Origin: Burkholderiales bacterium
Lineage (GTDB): Bacteria; Pseudomonadota; Gammaproteobacteria; Burkholderiales; Burkholderiaceae_C
Reading direction: 5' to 3'
Assembly (NCBI GenBank): GCA_003241965.1
Contig: QBMB01000034.1
Coordinates: forward strand, 1 to 41,598
Length of the DNA stretch: 41,598 bases
In this document: positions 1-7,705 of the stretch, piece after piece
Layout of the letters: each line of letters begins with the position of its first letter
How positions within the stretch are numbered: the first letter of the stretch is position 1
Notes under the pieces: generated by a model
Database searches by the model: none
Seen by the model: the letters and a program-made list of their open reading frames with translations, nothing else
What the model was told of the DNA's origin: nothing
Program-made: the position numbers and the translations under genes

Positions 1-725
1 GGCGGGCGCTGCTCCATGTAGCCGCGCCCGTCCTTGACGCCGGTGCGCCCGGCGATCTGCCACGCGGTTTGCTGGTCGATCAAGCGGGCGAGAAACTCCA
101 GCTCTTCGTCGGTGTGGTTCAAGGCCGGTGCCGGGGTGAGGAAACGTCCGGCCTTGGGCTCCACTTCGCCCCAGAACGACTGGTGGTAGCTCGACACCGA
201 CAACGCGCGGTTGCCGCCAGCCTGCATGTCCACCGTGCCGTAGCAGTTGCAGAAGTAGCTGCGGTTGCCCTGGTCGGCAAACACCTCGGTGTACACACCG
301 GTGCCGCGGATGCCGGCGGTCAGGGTGGGCGTGACGATGGTCCGGCTGCTGCCCCGGCCAAAGGCACTCACCACCGCGCCCGTGAGCAGGCGCAGCAGGC
401 TCACGGTGTGCAGCGTGGCGCCGCGCTCCACCGTGAGGCGGGAGTTTTGCCGCACGTTGAACGAGGCACTGCCCAGCACGAAGATCAGCCGTGAGGCGAC
501 TCCGGTGGCGATCTCGTCGCCGGTTTGTATGGTCTGCTGGGGCAGCATGCGCTGGCCGTTGAGCAGCACATCGCCCACCAGCTCCACCACGTTGCTGCGC
601 TGCTGCGCCATGGCCGCCGGCAGCCCACCCATGGCCACCCACGCGGCGGCGGCCTTGAGGGTGTCGCGGCGCTGGAACCAGGTCACTTCGCTCTCGACGC
701 GGCCTTGCAGGGTGTGTTGACTCAT
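1..725 (-). CDS. FecR-domain protein with Tat-like signal peptide (3' end cut by window)
   Basis: The minus-strand frame opens with ATG at 725 and stays open for 241 codons to the left edge, so the C-terminus is missing. The N-terminus has a twin-arginine-like signal (FQRRDTLKAAAAW, then a small-residue hydrophobic stretch ending AMAQQ), which suggests export. Residues of about 45-165 match the FecR beta-sandwich pattern: an opening like VVELVGDVLLNGQ, a line like IATGVASRLIFVLG, a hydrophobic repeat around LRLLTGAVVSAFG, and the end TPTLTAGIRGTGVY. In known cases FecR domains sense or bind in the periplasm, but here no sigma factor or TonB receptor is adjacent, so a classical iron-signalling role is not supported. 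The start overlaps the preceding gene's stop (ATGA, 725-722), implying translational coupling. Family confidence is good; function is unknown. Confidence 0.8.
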   Translation of the reverse strand, partial: MSQHTLQGRVESEVTWFQRRDTLKAAAAWVAMGGLPAAMAQQRSNVVELVGDVLLNGQRMLPQQTIQTGDEIATGVASRLIFVLGSASFNVRQNSRLTVERGATLHTVSLLRLLTGAVVSAFGRGSSRTIVTPTLTAGIRGTGVYTEVFADQGNRSYFCNCYGTVDMQAGGNRALSVSSYHQSFWGEVEPKAGRFLTPAPALNHTDEELEFLARLIDQQTAWQIAGRTGVKDGRGYMEQRP

Positions 726-1522
726 GCCTCTTCTCCGGTAGTGATGGGCGTGGTGGGTGGTTCGGTGAGCTCGAAACTGTCGACAAACGTGAAATATATC
801 GACGTGTGAAACATGGAGGCCATGAACAGGACAGCCGGGTACAACACGATGTTGAGCGCTTCGGTACCACCGAGCACGGCGCCCAGCAGGGCCATGAGCA
901 CCCCCACCAGCATGAACACACCGACCCAGCCCAGCGTGTAGAACAGCATGGCGCCTTTGTTGCCCCAGCAGGCCATGAAGCTGAAGAAGAGGCTCTTGCC
1001 CGGGCTCACACCGTGCCAGTGCACGAGAGCCGGCGCGTGCCAGAAGGCCATGAGCACCGGCAGGTAGACCACCATGCCCGCGAGCAGGCCCTGGTTGGCC
1101 AGCGAGGCGCGCACCATCTCGGCCGACACCTCGCCCGCATTCGGGTCCAGAGGCGGCGCGTCACCGGCAAACAGCGTGGCCACACCCAACACCAGCAGCA
1201 GCCCGCCCGCATACATCGCACCCAGGATCAGCATGTTGCGGGTGTGCGCCGGTTTTCCACGCAGGCCCGACACCAGGGTGGTGGGCATGGGAAAGCGGCC
1301 TTGCACGGCCTCACGCGTGGCGGCCATCAGGCCCAGCGTGGCTGCGGGCACCAGCAGCAGCGAGATCACAGTTCCCAGCAAAGGGATGAGCGAGAGCACC
1401 GAGACGGTGGCCATGAACATGAAGAACAGGCCGGCCATGGCCAGTGGCTGGCGGAAGAAGGTCTTCACGCCAAGCTTGACCCATTGCAGGCCGGTTCGGG
1501 CGGGAACGAGGTGGAGTTTCAT
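722..1522 (-). CDS. BPSS1780-type multi-pass inner-membrane protein
   Basis: A 266-residue protein with several hydrophobic segments: about 25-65 (two segments rich in Phe, Met and Leu), 95-120, 145-165, and three more from 175 to 245. It begins MKLHLVPARTGLQWVKLG, a pattern I associate with the BPSS1780 family of betaproteobacterial membrane proteins of unknown function. The start at 1522 is chosen because the ATG overlaps the homoserine kinase stop (ATGA), and upstream in-frame sequence is only the kinase gene read in another frame. It is coupled at its own end to the FecR-domain gene by another ATGA. The kinase, membrane protein and FecR genes are therefore one transcription unit. No enzymatic motif is visible. 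Confidence 0.8.
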   Translation of the reverse strand: MKLHLVPARTGLQWVKLGVKTFFRQPLAMAGLFFMFMATVSVLSLIPLLGTVISLLLVPAATLGLMAATREAVQGRFPMPTTLVSGLRGKPAHTRNMLILGAMYAGGLLLVLGVATLFAGDAPPLDPNAGEVSAEMVRASLANQGLLAGMVVYLPVLMAFWHAPALVHWHGVSPGKSLFFSFMACWGNKGAMLFYTLGWVGVFMLVGVLMALLGAVLGGTEALNIVLYPAVLFMASMFHTSIYFTFVDSFELTEPPTTPITTGEEA

Positions 1523-2550
1523 GCGGTCACAGGTTGGGGCGCGCTCGCTCGGGCCGGGGCATCGAGCAACTGCACCGAGAGGGCTTGGGCGTTGGCGGCT
1601 CGATCGCGCAGAACGCGTTCGAAGTGGGTGGGGTCGTGGGCCTGCAGCATGGCGGCTTCGCGCGGCAGATGCAGGTCCCACAGGCGGGAAATCCAGAAGC
1701 GCAGGGCGCCTGCGCGCAGCATGGCCGGCAGCAAGCTGCGCTCGGCCGCGCTCAGCGCACGCACGGCCTGGTAGGCCGTCAGCAGGGCCTGGGCGCGCGC
1801 GGCGTCATGGCGTCCGTCGGTGGCGTCCTGGCTGTGGTGCACGCACCAGTCGTTGAGGCAGACGGCGATGTCGAACAGGAAGGTGTCGCAGCCAGCGAAG
1901 TAGAAATCAAAGAAACCGGTGAGTTCGCCGGCCTCGAACATCACGTTGTCGCGGAACAGGTCGGCGTGGATCGGGCCGCAGGGCAGGGCGGCGAAAGCCG
2001 GGCTGGCCGCCACGTGGTTCTGGTAGGCCAGCTCGGTGCGGATCAGCTGGGCCTGCGGCGCGCTCAGAAAGGGCAGCACCACCGGCACGGTTTCGTTCCA
2101 CCACGGCAGGCCGCGCAGGTTGGGCTGGTGCAGGGGGAAGCCGCGCCCGGCCAGGTGCATGCGCGCCAGCATGGCGCCCACGGCCTGGCAGTGCGCGATG
2201 TCGGGTGAGAGCTCGCTCTTGCCGCGCAGCTTGTTCACCACGGCGGCGGGTTTGCCCTGCACGGTGTGCAGGATCTCACCGGTGGCGGTGGCGGCCGGGT
2301 CGGGCACGGGGATGCCCTGGCCCGCCAGATGTTTCATGAGGTGCAGATAAAACGGCAACTGCTCGAAGCCCAGCCGCTCGAACACGGTGAGCACATGCTC
2401 CAGCGTGGCGCCGTTGCGCTCGCTGGTCACGAAGTAGTTGGTGTTTTCAATGCCGCCCTGGATGCCCCGCAGCTCGGTGAGGTTGCCCAGATCCAGGGTG
2501 TGCAGCAGGGCAGCGGCTTCTGCGAATGCGACTTCGGTGTAAACGGCCAT
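1519..2550 (-). CDS. thrB: Homoserine kinase, aminoglycoside-phosphotransferase-like type
   Basis: 343 residues. It phosphorylates homoserine to O-phosphohomoserine with ATP in threonine biosynthesis. The protein belongs to the APH-like ThrB class found in Pseudomonas and betaproteobacteria, not the GHMP-kinase class of E. coli. Visible features: a start typical of the family (MAVYTEVAFAEAAALL), a glycine-rich N-lobe (RGIQGGIENTNYFV, 28-41), the catalytic loop HADLFRDNV with Asp197 and Asn202, and the metal-binding segment GFFDFYFAG with Asp215. The start at 2550 gives the usual family N-terminus; no strong ribosome binding site is seen, and it lies 11 bp after the DUF2782 stop. Its 3' end overlaps the next gene by 4 bp. 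No thr attenuator-like leader was found. Confidence 0.95.
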   Translation of the reverse strand: MAVYTEVAFAEAAALLHTLDLGNLTELRGIQGGIENTNYFVTSERNGATLEHVLTVFERLGFEQLPFYLHLMKHLAGQGIPVPDPAATATGEILHTVQGKPAAVVNKLRGKSELSPDIAHCQAVGAMLARMHLAGRGFPLHQPNLRGLPWWNETVPVVLPFLSAPQAQLIRTELAYQNHVAASPAFAALPCGPIHADLFRDNVMFEAGELTGFFDFYFAGCDTFLFDIAVCLNDWCVHHSQDATDGRHDAARAQALLTAYQAVRALSAAERSLLPAMLRAGALRFWISRLWDLHLPREAAMLQAHDPTHFERVLRDRAANAQALSVQLLDAPARASAPQPVTA

Positions 2551-2561
2551 GAAACAGACGG

Positions 2562-2897
2562 TCAGAAGTCCAGGATGCGCCAGCTGCTGCGACCGGCGTT
2601 GCCGGTGCGTTTGCCACCCACTTCGCCAGTGGCCGAACCGCTCGCGTCGGGGTTGATCTGGTAAGCCGGCGCGCCGTTTTTGGGCTGCACATCGATGCTT
2701 TTTGTCTCGCCGCCCACACGCACTTCGTCGATGCGGGTGAGGGCGTCCTCGTTGGTGATGCGTTCGATGCGGTCGCGCGGCGAGGTCGTCTGGGGCGGCT
2801 GCTCCAGCGGGGCCGTCTGGCCCTGGGCAGCCGTTGCAAGGGCGATACCCGCCACCAGGGCGAGGGGGAGCAGCAAGCGAGAGGTGTGGGCGTTCAT
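2562..2897 (-). CDS. DUF2782-family small exported protein
   Basis: 111 residues with an N-terminal signal peptide (MNAHTSRLLLPLALVAGIALATAAQGQ, cleavage expected after AQG or nearby). The mature part has RIERITNEDALTRIDEVRVGGETKSIDV followed by a Gly/Lys/Arg-rich tail ending RILDF. This is the pattern of DUF2782, a betaproteobacterial family of unknown function usually encoded beside polA and thrB, as here. The start is the only ATG that preserves the signal peptide. A TACAAT hexamer lies 5 nt upstream of the ATG with no Shine-Dalgarno sequence, so the mRNA may be leaderless. It leads the operon with thrB. It probably acts in the periplasm. Confidence 0.85.
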   Translation of the reverse strand: MNAHTSRLLLPLALVAGIALATAAQGQTAPLEQPPQTTSPRDRIERITNEDALTRIDEVRVGGETKSIDVQPKNGAPAYQINPDASGSATGEVGGKRTGNAGRSSWRILDF

Positions 2898-2902
2898 ACG
2901 GC

Positions 2903-2908
2903 ATTGTA
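2903..2908 (-). promoter_or_regulatory. -10 element for the DUF2782-thrB operon
   Basis: TACAAT read on the minus strand (5/6 match to TATAAT), ending 5 nt before the ATG at 2897. The start site would fall on or beside the start codon. No convincing -35 was found. Inferred from sequence only. Confidence 0.45.
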
Positions 2909-3000
2909 GGCAGGGAGGGCCCGGCTCAGCGCACGCGGGGAGATGCGCCTTGCCTCTGGATACGCACCGGGCGGGCCGCTGGATGTGGCGCGATCTCCCC

Positions 3001-3006
3001 GACAAT
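3001..3006 (+). promoter_or_regulatory. -10 element for polA
   Basis: GACAAT, ending 6 nt before the polA ATG at 3013, with only GCGCGC between and no Shine-Dalgarno sequence. It predicts a leaderless polA mRNA. The -35 is weak. Confidence 0.4.
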
Positions 3007-3012
3007 GCGCGC

Positions 3013-5838
3013 ATGTCCGACGTTTCATCCCCCACCCCCACCCTGTTGCTGGTCGACGGCTCCAGCTACCTCTACCGCGCGTTCTTTGCGGGCGGCGAAT
3101 CCCTGAGCACGACCCTGCCCGACGGCACCGTGCTGAAAACGGGGGCCATCCGCATCATGATCAACATGATGCAGAAGCTGCGCAAGGACGTGCGGGCCGA
3201 TTACGCCGTCTGCGTGTTCGATGCCAAGGGACCGACGTTTCGCGACGCGCTGTATCCCGAATACAAGGCCAACCGCTCGCCCATGCCCGACGACCTGCGC
3301 GCGCAGATCGCACCGATCCACGAGGTGGTGAAGCTGCTGGGCTGGAAGGTGCTGGACGTGCCCGGGGTGGAGGCCGACGACGTGATCGGCACGCTGGCGC
3401 ACACCGCCGCGCAGCAGGGCATCACCTGCATCATCTCCAGCGGCGACAAGGACCTGAGCCAGCTGGTGAACGAGCACATCACGGTGATCGACACCATGAA
3501 CGACCGGCGGCGAGACGTGGCCGGCGTGACGGCCGAGTTCGGCGTGCCACCCAGCCTGATGCTGGACTACCAGACGCTGGTGGGCGACCAGGTGGACAAC
3601 GTGCCCGGCGTTCCCAAGGTCGGCCCCAAGACGGCTGTGAAATGGCTGCAGGAATACGGCTCGCTGGAGGCGCTGGTGGCGCGCGCGGACGAGATCAAGG
3701 GCGTGGCGGGCGAGAACCTGCGCAACGCGCTGCAATGGCTGCCCAAGGGCCGCGAGCTGCTCACCATCAAGATTGATTGCGATCTGCAGGAATACATCGA
3801 GGGCCTGCCCTCGCTGGAGGCCGTGACGATCGGTGGACAGGATTCCGAGGCCCTCAAGGTGTTCGGCGAGAAGTACGGCTTCAAGGGCCTGGTGCGCACG
3901 CTGGTGCAGCACGAGGTGCCGCCGGAGCTGATCGAGGCGCACCCAGCCCAGGCAAAAGGCAAAACCAAGGCCGGCGATGGCTCGCCCGGGCTGTTTGACG
4001 AACCCGACCTGACTGGCAGCGCGCAGCGCACCAGCAACCTGAACTACGACACCATCCTCACCTGGGAAGCCTTTGATGGCTGGTTGGCCCGCTTGCTGGC
4101 GGCCGAGCTGGTGGCGGTGGACACCGAAACGACCTCGCTGGACGAGATGCGCGCCGAGATCGTGGGCATCAGCTTCAGCGTTAAACCCGGCGAGGCGGCC
4201 TACATCCCCCTGCGCCACAGCGGACCCGACGCGCCCGAGCAGCTGCCGCTGGACGAGGTGCTGGCCAAACTCAAGCCCTGGCTGGAAGACCCGAAGCACC
4301 CCAAATTGGGCCAGCACGTGAAGTACGACCGCCACGTGTTTGCCAACCACGGCATCGAGGTGCAGGGTTATGAGCACGACACCATGCTGCAGAGCTATGT
4401 GCTCGAAGTGCACAAGCCGCACGGGCTGGCCAGCCTGGCCGAGCGCCACCTGGGCCGTCAGGGCATCGCCTATGAAGACCTGTGTGGCAAGGGCGCGCAC
4501 CAGATCCCGTTTGCGCAGGTCGACGTGGCCAAGGCGGCCGAGTACTCGTGTGAGGACAGCGACCAGACGCTGGACGTGCACCGGGTGCTGTGGCCGCAGC
4601 TGCAGGCCGATGACAAACTGCGCTTCATCTACGAGCTGGAGATCGCCAGCAGCGAGGCGCTCTACCGCATCGAGCGCAACGGCGTGCTGATCGACGCACC
4701 CACGCTGGCGAAACAGAGCCACGAACTGGGCTCGCGCATCCACGAGCTTGAGCTGGAAGCCTACGAGATCGCAGGCCAGCCGTTCAACCTGAGCAGCCCC
4801 AAACAGCTGGGCGAAATCTTTTTCGACAAACTCGGTCTGCCCGTCATCAAGAAAACCGCGACCGGCGCGCGCAGCACCGACGAGGAGGTGCTGGAAAAGC
4901 TGGCCGAGGACTACCCGCTGCCCGCCAAAATCCTGGAGCACCGGGGTCTCTCCAAGCTCAAGGGCACCTACACCGACAAGCTCGCGCAACTGGCGCACCC
5001 CCGGACCGGGCGCGTGCACACGCACTACGCGCAGGCCGTGGCCGTGACCGGGCGCCTCTCCAGCAACGACCCCAACCTGCAGAACATCCCCATCCGCACG
5101 CCCGAGGGCCGGCGTGTGCGCGAAGCCTTCGTGGCAAGCGCCGGGCATGTGATTGCGAGCGCCGACTACTCGCAGATCGAGCTGCGCATCATGGCGCACA
5201 TCAGCGGTGACGCCGCGCTCTTGCGCGCCTTCCACGAAGGCATCGACGTGCACCGCGCCACCGCCGCCGAGGTGTTCGGTGTGGACGCGGCGCAGGTGAG
5301 CAACGAGCAGCGCCGCTACGCCAAGGTGATCAACTTCGGCCTGATCTACGGCATGAGTGCGTTTGGTCTCGCCAAGGCGCTGGCCATCGACAACACCGCG
5401 GCCAAGAACTACATCACCCGGTACTTCGAGCGCTTTGCCGGCGTCAAACAGTACATGGACGACACGCGGAAGATCGCCAAAGCGCAGGGCTACGTGGAGA
5501 CGGTGTTCGGTCGGCGTCTGGTGCTGCCGAGCATCCAGTCCGCAAAAGGTGCGCTGTTGTCCTCGCTGGAGCGCCAAGCCGTCAATGCACCCATGCAGGG
5601 CACGGCGGCCGATCTCATCAAGCTCAGCATGGTGGCGGTGCAGAAGGCGCTGGACGCGCAGCAGCGCGGCACGAAGATGATCATGCAGGTGCACGACGAA
5701 CTGGTGTTCGAGGTGCCCGAGGCCGAGGTGGACTGGCTCAAGGTCGAGATTCCACGCCTCATGGCCGGCGTGGCCGAGCTCAAGGTGCCGCTGCTGGCGG
5801 AAGTGGGCGTGGGGCCCAACTGGGACAAGGCGCATTGA
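3013..5838 (+). CDS. polA: DNA polymerase I
   Basis: 941 residues, the normal length for PolA (E. coli 928). It fills gaps and removes RNA primers in lagging-strand synthesis and excision repair. Three domains are seen. The N-terminal 5'-3' exonuclease (about 10-300) contains LLLVDGSSYLYRAFFA, YKANRSPMPD and SGDKDLSQLV. The 3'-5' exonuclease (about 350-540) keeps its acidic residues (VDTETTSLD, EHDTMLQSYVLE, SCEDSDQTLD), so proofreading should be active. The polymerase domain carries motif A (SADYSQIELRIMAHISGD), motif B (RRYAKVINFGLIYG) and motif C (QVHDELVFE). The start at 3013 (MSDVSSPTPTLLLVDG) fits the family; longer upstream in-frame ORF sequence overlaps the divergent gene and is not coding. 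It is transcribed alone, divergently from the DUF2782 gene. Confidence 0.98.
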   Translation: MSDVSSPTPTLLLVDGSSYLYRAFFAGGESLSTTLPDGTVLKTGAIRIMINMMQKLRKDVRADYAVCVFDAKGPTFRDALYPEYKANRSPMPDDLRAQIAPIHEVVKLLGWKVLDVPGVEADDVIGTLAHTAAQQGITCIISSGDKDLSQLVNEHITVIDTMNDRRRDVAGVTAEFGVPPSLMLDYQTLVGDQVDNVPGVPKVGPKTAVKWLQEYGSLEALVARADEIKGVAGENLRNALQWLPKGRELLTIKIDCDLQEYIEGLPSLEAVTIGGQDSEALKVFGEKYGFKGLVRTLVQHEVPPELIEAHPAQAKGKTKAGDGSPGLFDEPDLTGSAQRTSNLNYDTILTWEAFDGWLARLLAAELVAVDTETTSLDEMRAEIVGISFSVKPGEAAYIPLRHSGPDAPEQLPLDEVLAKLKPWLEDPKHPKLGQHVKYDRHVFANHGIEVQGYEHDTMLQSYVLEVHKPHGLASLAERHLGRQGIAYEDLCGKGAHQIPFAQVDVAKAAEYSCEDSDQTLDVHRVLWPQLQADDKLRFIYELEIASSEALYRIERNGVLIDAPTLAKQSHELGSRIHELELEAYEIAGQPFNLSSPKQLGEIFFDKLGLPVIKKTATGARSTDEEVLEKLAEDYPLPAKILEHRGLSKLKGTYTDKLAQLAHPRTGRVHTHYAQAVAVTGRLSSNDPNLQNIPIRTPEGRRVREAFVASAGHVIASADYSQIELRIMAHISGDAALLRAFHEGIDVHRATAAEVFGVDAAQVSNEQRRYAKVINFGLIYGMSAFGLAKALAIDNTAAKNYITRYFERFAGVKQYMDDTRKIAKAQGYVETVFGRRLVLPSIQSAKGALLSSLERQAVNAPMQGTAADLIKLSMVAVQKALDAQQRGTKMIMQVHDELVFEVPEAEVDWLKVEIPRLMAGVAELKVPLLAEVGVGPNWDKAH

Positions 5839-5927
5839 GCGGTTCCACCCCGCGTGCATGGCTGGGTTGAACTCCTGGCGGCGTGCGGGGTCACCCCATC
5901 TCCCCCAACAACGAGAGAGACAACGAC

Positions 5928-6827
5928 ATGCTCAACGACAACTTCACCCAGGACCTCGGGGCGCTGCTGCCCGGCCAGTCGAACGAACACGGTGCCACCC
6001 GCCGCACCGCCCTCAAGGCCGCACTCGGCGTGGGCTATGCGGCGTCGGCCTTGCCGTTGATGGCGCAGACGGCGATCAGGACGTCCTCAGACGGCCTCAC
6101 CGTCGGCGAGGTCATGATCGACGTCAACGGCTACAAGATGCCGGCCTACCGCGCCGCCCCCGCCGGCAAGACCGGCCTGCCGGTGGTGCTGGTGCTGTCC
6201 GAGATCTTCGGGGTGCACGAATACATTGCCGACACCGCACGCCGCTTTGCCAAGGCGGGTTACATGGCGATTGCCCCGGAGCTCTTCGTGCGCCAAGGCG
6301 ATGCGCAGAGCTATGGCGAGATGGCCAAACTGATTGCCGAGGTGGTCTCGAAAGTGCCCGACGCGCAGGTGATGACCGACCTGGACGCCACGGTGAAGTG
6401 GGCTTCGGCCAACGGCGGCGATGCGGCCAAGCTGGGCGTGACCGGTTTCTGCTGGGGTGGTCGCCACACCTGGCTCTATGCGGCCCACAACCCGGCGGTG
6501 AAGGCCGGTGTGGCCTGGTACGGTCGTCTGGTGGGTGATGCCACCCCACTCAACCCCAGGCACCCGGTCGAGGTGGCCGCCCAGCTCAAGGGCCCGGTGC
6601 TGGGTCTCTATGGCAGCGCAGACACGGGCATCCCCCTTGACACGGTTGATAAGATGAAGGCCGCTTTGGCGGTGGGCAGTGCGGCCGCCAAGGCCTCGAC
6701 TTTTGTGGTTTACCCCGAGGCACCCCACGCCTTCCACGCCGACTACCGCCCGAGTTTCCGCAAGGAGCCGGCCGAAGACGGCTGGAACCGAGCGCTGGCG
6801 TGGTTCAAGCAGCACGGCGTGGCCTGA
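5928..6827 (+). CDS. Dienelactone hydrolase family protein with Tat signal
   Basis: 299 residues. An alpha/beta hydrolase of the dienelactone hydrolase family, whose founding member opens dienelactones in chlorocatechol degradation; the substrate here is unknown. The catalytic triad is visible as Cys175 (GFCWGG), Asp232 (GSADTG) and His267 (EAPHAFH). The N-terminus has a twin-arginine signal (Arg25-Arg26, RRTALKAALG) followed by a hydrophobic stretch ending LMAQ, so the enzyme is probably exported, unlike the cytoplasmic founding enzymes. The start at 5928 is preceded by GAGAGA at a suitable distance; an in-frame ATG at 5883 lacks one. An intrinsic terminator follows directly, and polA ends 89 bp upstream. 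It appears to be a single-gene unit. No catechol pathway gene is nearby. Confidence 0.9.
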   Translation: MLNDNFTQDLGALLPGQSNEHGATRRTALKAALGVGYAASALPLMAQTAIRTSSDGLTVGEVMIDVNGYKMPAYRAAPAGKTGLPVVLVLSEIFGVHEYIADTARRFAKAGYMAIAPELFVRQGDAQSYGEMAKLIAEVVSKVPDAQVMTDLDATVKWASANGGDAAKLGVTGFCWGGRHTWLYAAHNPAVKAGVAWYGRLVGDATPLNPRHPVEVAAQLKGPVLGLYGSADTGIPLDTVDKMKAALAVGSAAAKASTFVVYPEAPHAFHADYRPSFRKEPAEDGWNRALAWFKQHGVA

Positions 6828-6850
6828 GCTGCACCGTTTCGGGGGACCCA

Positions 6851-6875
6851 AGGCCGCTGCAAAGCGGCCTTTTTT
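6851..6875 (+). terminator. Intrinsic terminator after dienelactone hydrolase gene
   Basis: A 7-bp perfect stem GGCCGCT / AGCGGCC with a GCAA tetraloop, followed by six T residues. It sits 24 bp past the stop codon and isolates the next gene. Confidence 0.9.
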
Positions 6876-6898
6876 GTGGATGAACTGAAAAGAACAAC

Positions 6899-7702
6899 AT
6901 GACCTTGTTGGCGATCCTGGTGGGTACGGTGGCGGCCGGTGTGGGCAGCGTTTGGCTGGCCGCGCTGATGGCGTTTGCGATGCTGGCGCGTTTCACGCAG
7001 CACATGCTGAGCATGGCCGCCGGTGCGCTCATGGCCACGGCCTTCATGCACCTGCTGCCCGAAGCTTTCGAAAGCGAGGCCGGTGCGCACGAGCTGTTTG
7101 CCATGCTGCTGGGCGGGTTGGTGTTTTTTTTCCTGCTCGACAAGGCAGAGCTGTGGCACCACGGGCACGAGCACAACCAGGGGCCAGCGCAGGAAGCGGG
7201 TCACGGGGATCACGCTCACCACGATCATGGCCATGCCCACCACGCTCACGGCCCGCGTTCGGGCGGCTGGGCCGTGCTGGCGGGCGACAGCGTGCACGCG
7301 TTTGGTGACGGCATCCTGATCGCCTCGGCTTTCCTGGCCGACATGCGCCTGGGCGTCATCACGTCGCTGGCGGTGCTGGCGCACGAGGTGCCGCACCACA
7401 TCGGCGATCTGGTGGTGTTGCGCCACACCTCGGGCACCTCACGCGCGGCGCTGGTCAAGGTGTCCCTGGCGGGCACCGTCACCGCGCTCGGCGGTGTCGT
7501 GGGCTATTTCCTGGTGACGCAGTTGCACGACTATCTGCCGTTTTTCCTCGTGGCCGCATCCAGCAGTTTTGTGTACGTGGCGCTGGCCGACCTGATTCCG
7601 CAGCTGCAGAAACAGCTGGGCTTTCGGGACACGGTGGCGCAGGTGGCCTGGTTGTTGGCGGGCATCGGCCTGGTCACGCTCGTGAGCAGCCTGGCGCACT
7701 GA
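6899..7702 (+). CDS. ZIP-family divalent metal transporter
   Basis: 267 residues, about eight membrane segments, in the ZIP family that moves zinc, iron or similar cations into the cytoplasm. A His-rich cytoplasmic loop lies between the third and fourth segments (about residues 83-120; repeats such as HAHHDHGHAHHAHG), typical of metal-sensing loops. The metal path is formed by HAFGDGILIASAF and HEVPHHIGDLVVL, where the family's His/Asp/Glu ligands are kept. The start at 6899 lies 23 bp after the terminator, with only a weak purine-rich site (AAAAGAA). It is convergent with the sensor kinase gene, with only 3 bp between stop codons and no terminator between them. The actual metal cannot be read from the sequence. 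Confidence 0.9.
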   Translation: MTLLAILVGTVAAGVGSVWLAALMAFAMLARFTQHMLSMAAGALMATAFMHLLPEAFESEAGAHELFAMLLGGLVFFFLLDKAELWHHGHEHNQGPAQEAGHGDHAHHDHGHAHHAHGPRSGGWAVLAGDSVHAFGDGILIASAFLADMRLGVITSLAVLAHEVPHHIGDLVVLRHTSGTSRAALVKVSLAGTVTALGGVVGYFLVTQLHDYLPFFLVAASSSFVYVALADLIPQLQKQLGFRDTVAQVAWLLAGIGLVTLVSSLAH

Positions 7703-7705
7703 CCC

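Noticed and set aside
806-1774. 322-codon His/Glu-rich plus-strand ORF
   Set aside because: Apparent low-complexity metal-binding protein, but it is antisense to two coupled real genes and has no ribosome binding site.
2680-3012. N-terminal extension of polA to 2680
   Set aside because: It would overlap the divergent DUF2782 gene and its promoter; the family N-terminus fits the ATG at 3013.
3025-5859. 944-codon open frame antisense to polA
   Set aside because: It is the complement of a strongly GC3-biased gene and is rich in His, Gln, Val and Arg with no domain. polA motifs on the other strand are complete.
7160-7260. His-rich repeats in the ZIP gene as a DNA repeat array
   Set aside because: The periodicity comes from codons for a His-rich loop known in ZIP proteins; spacing is irregular and not CRISPR-like.
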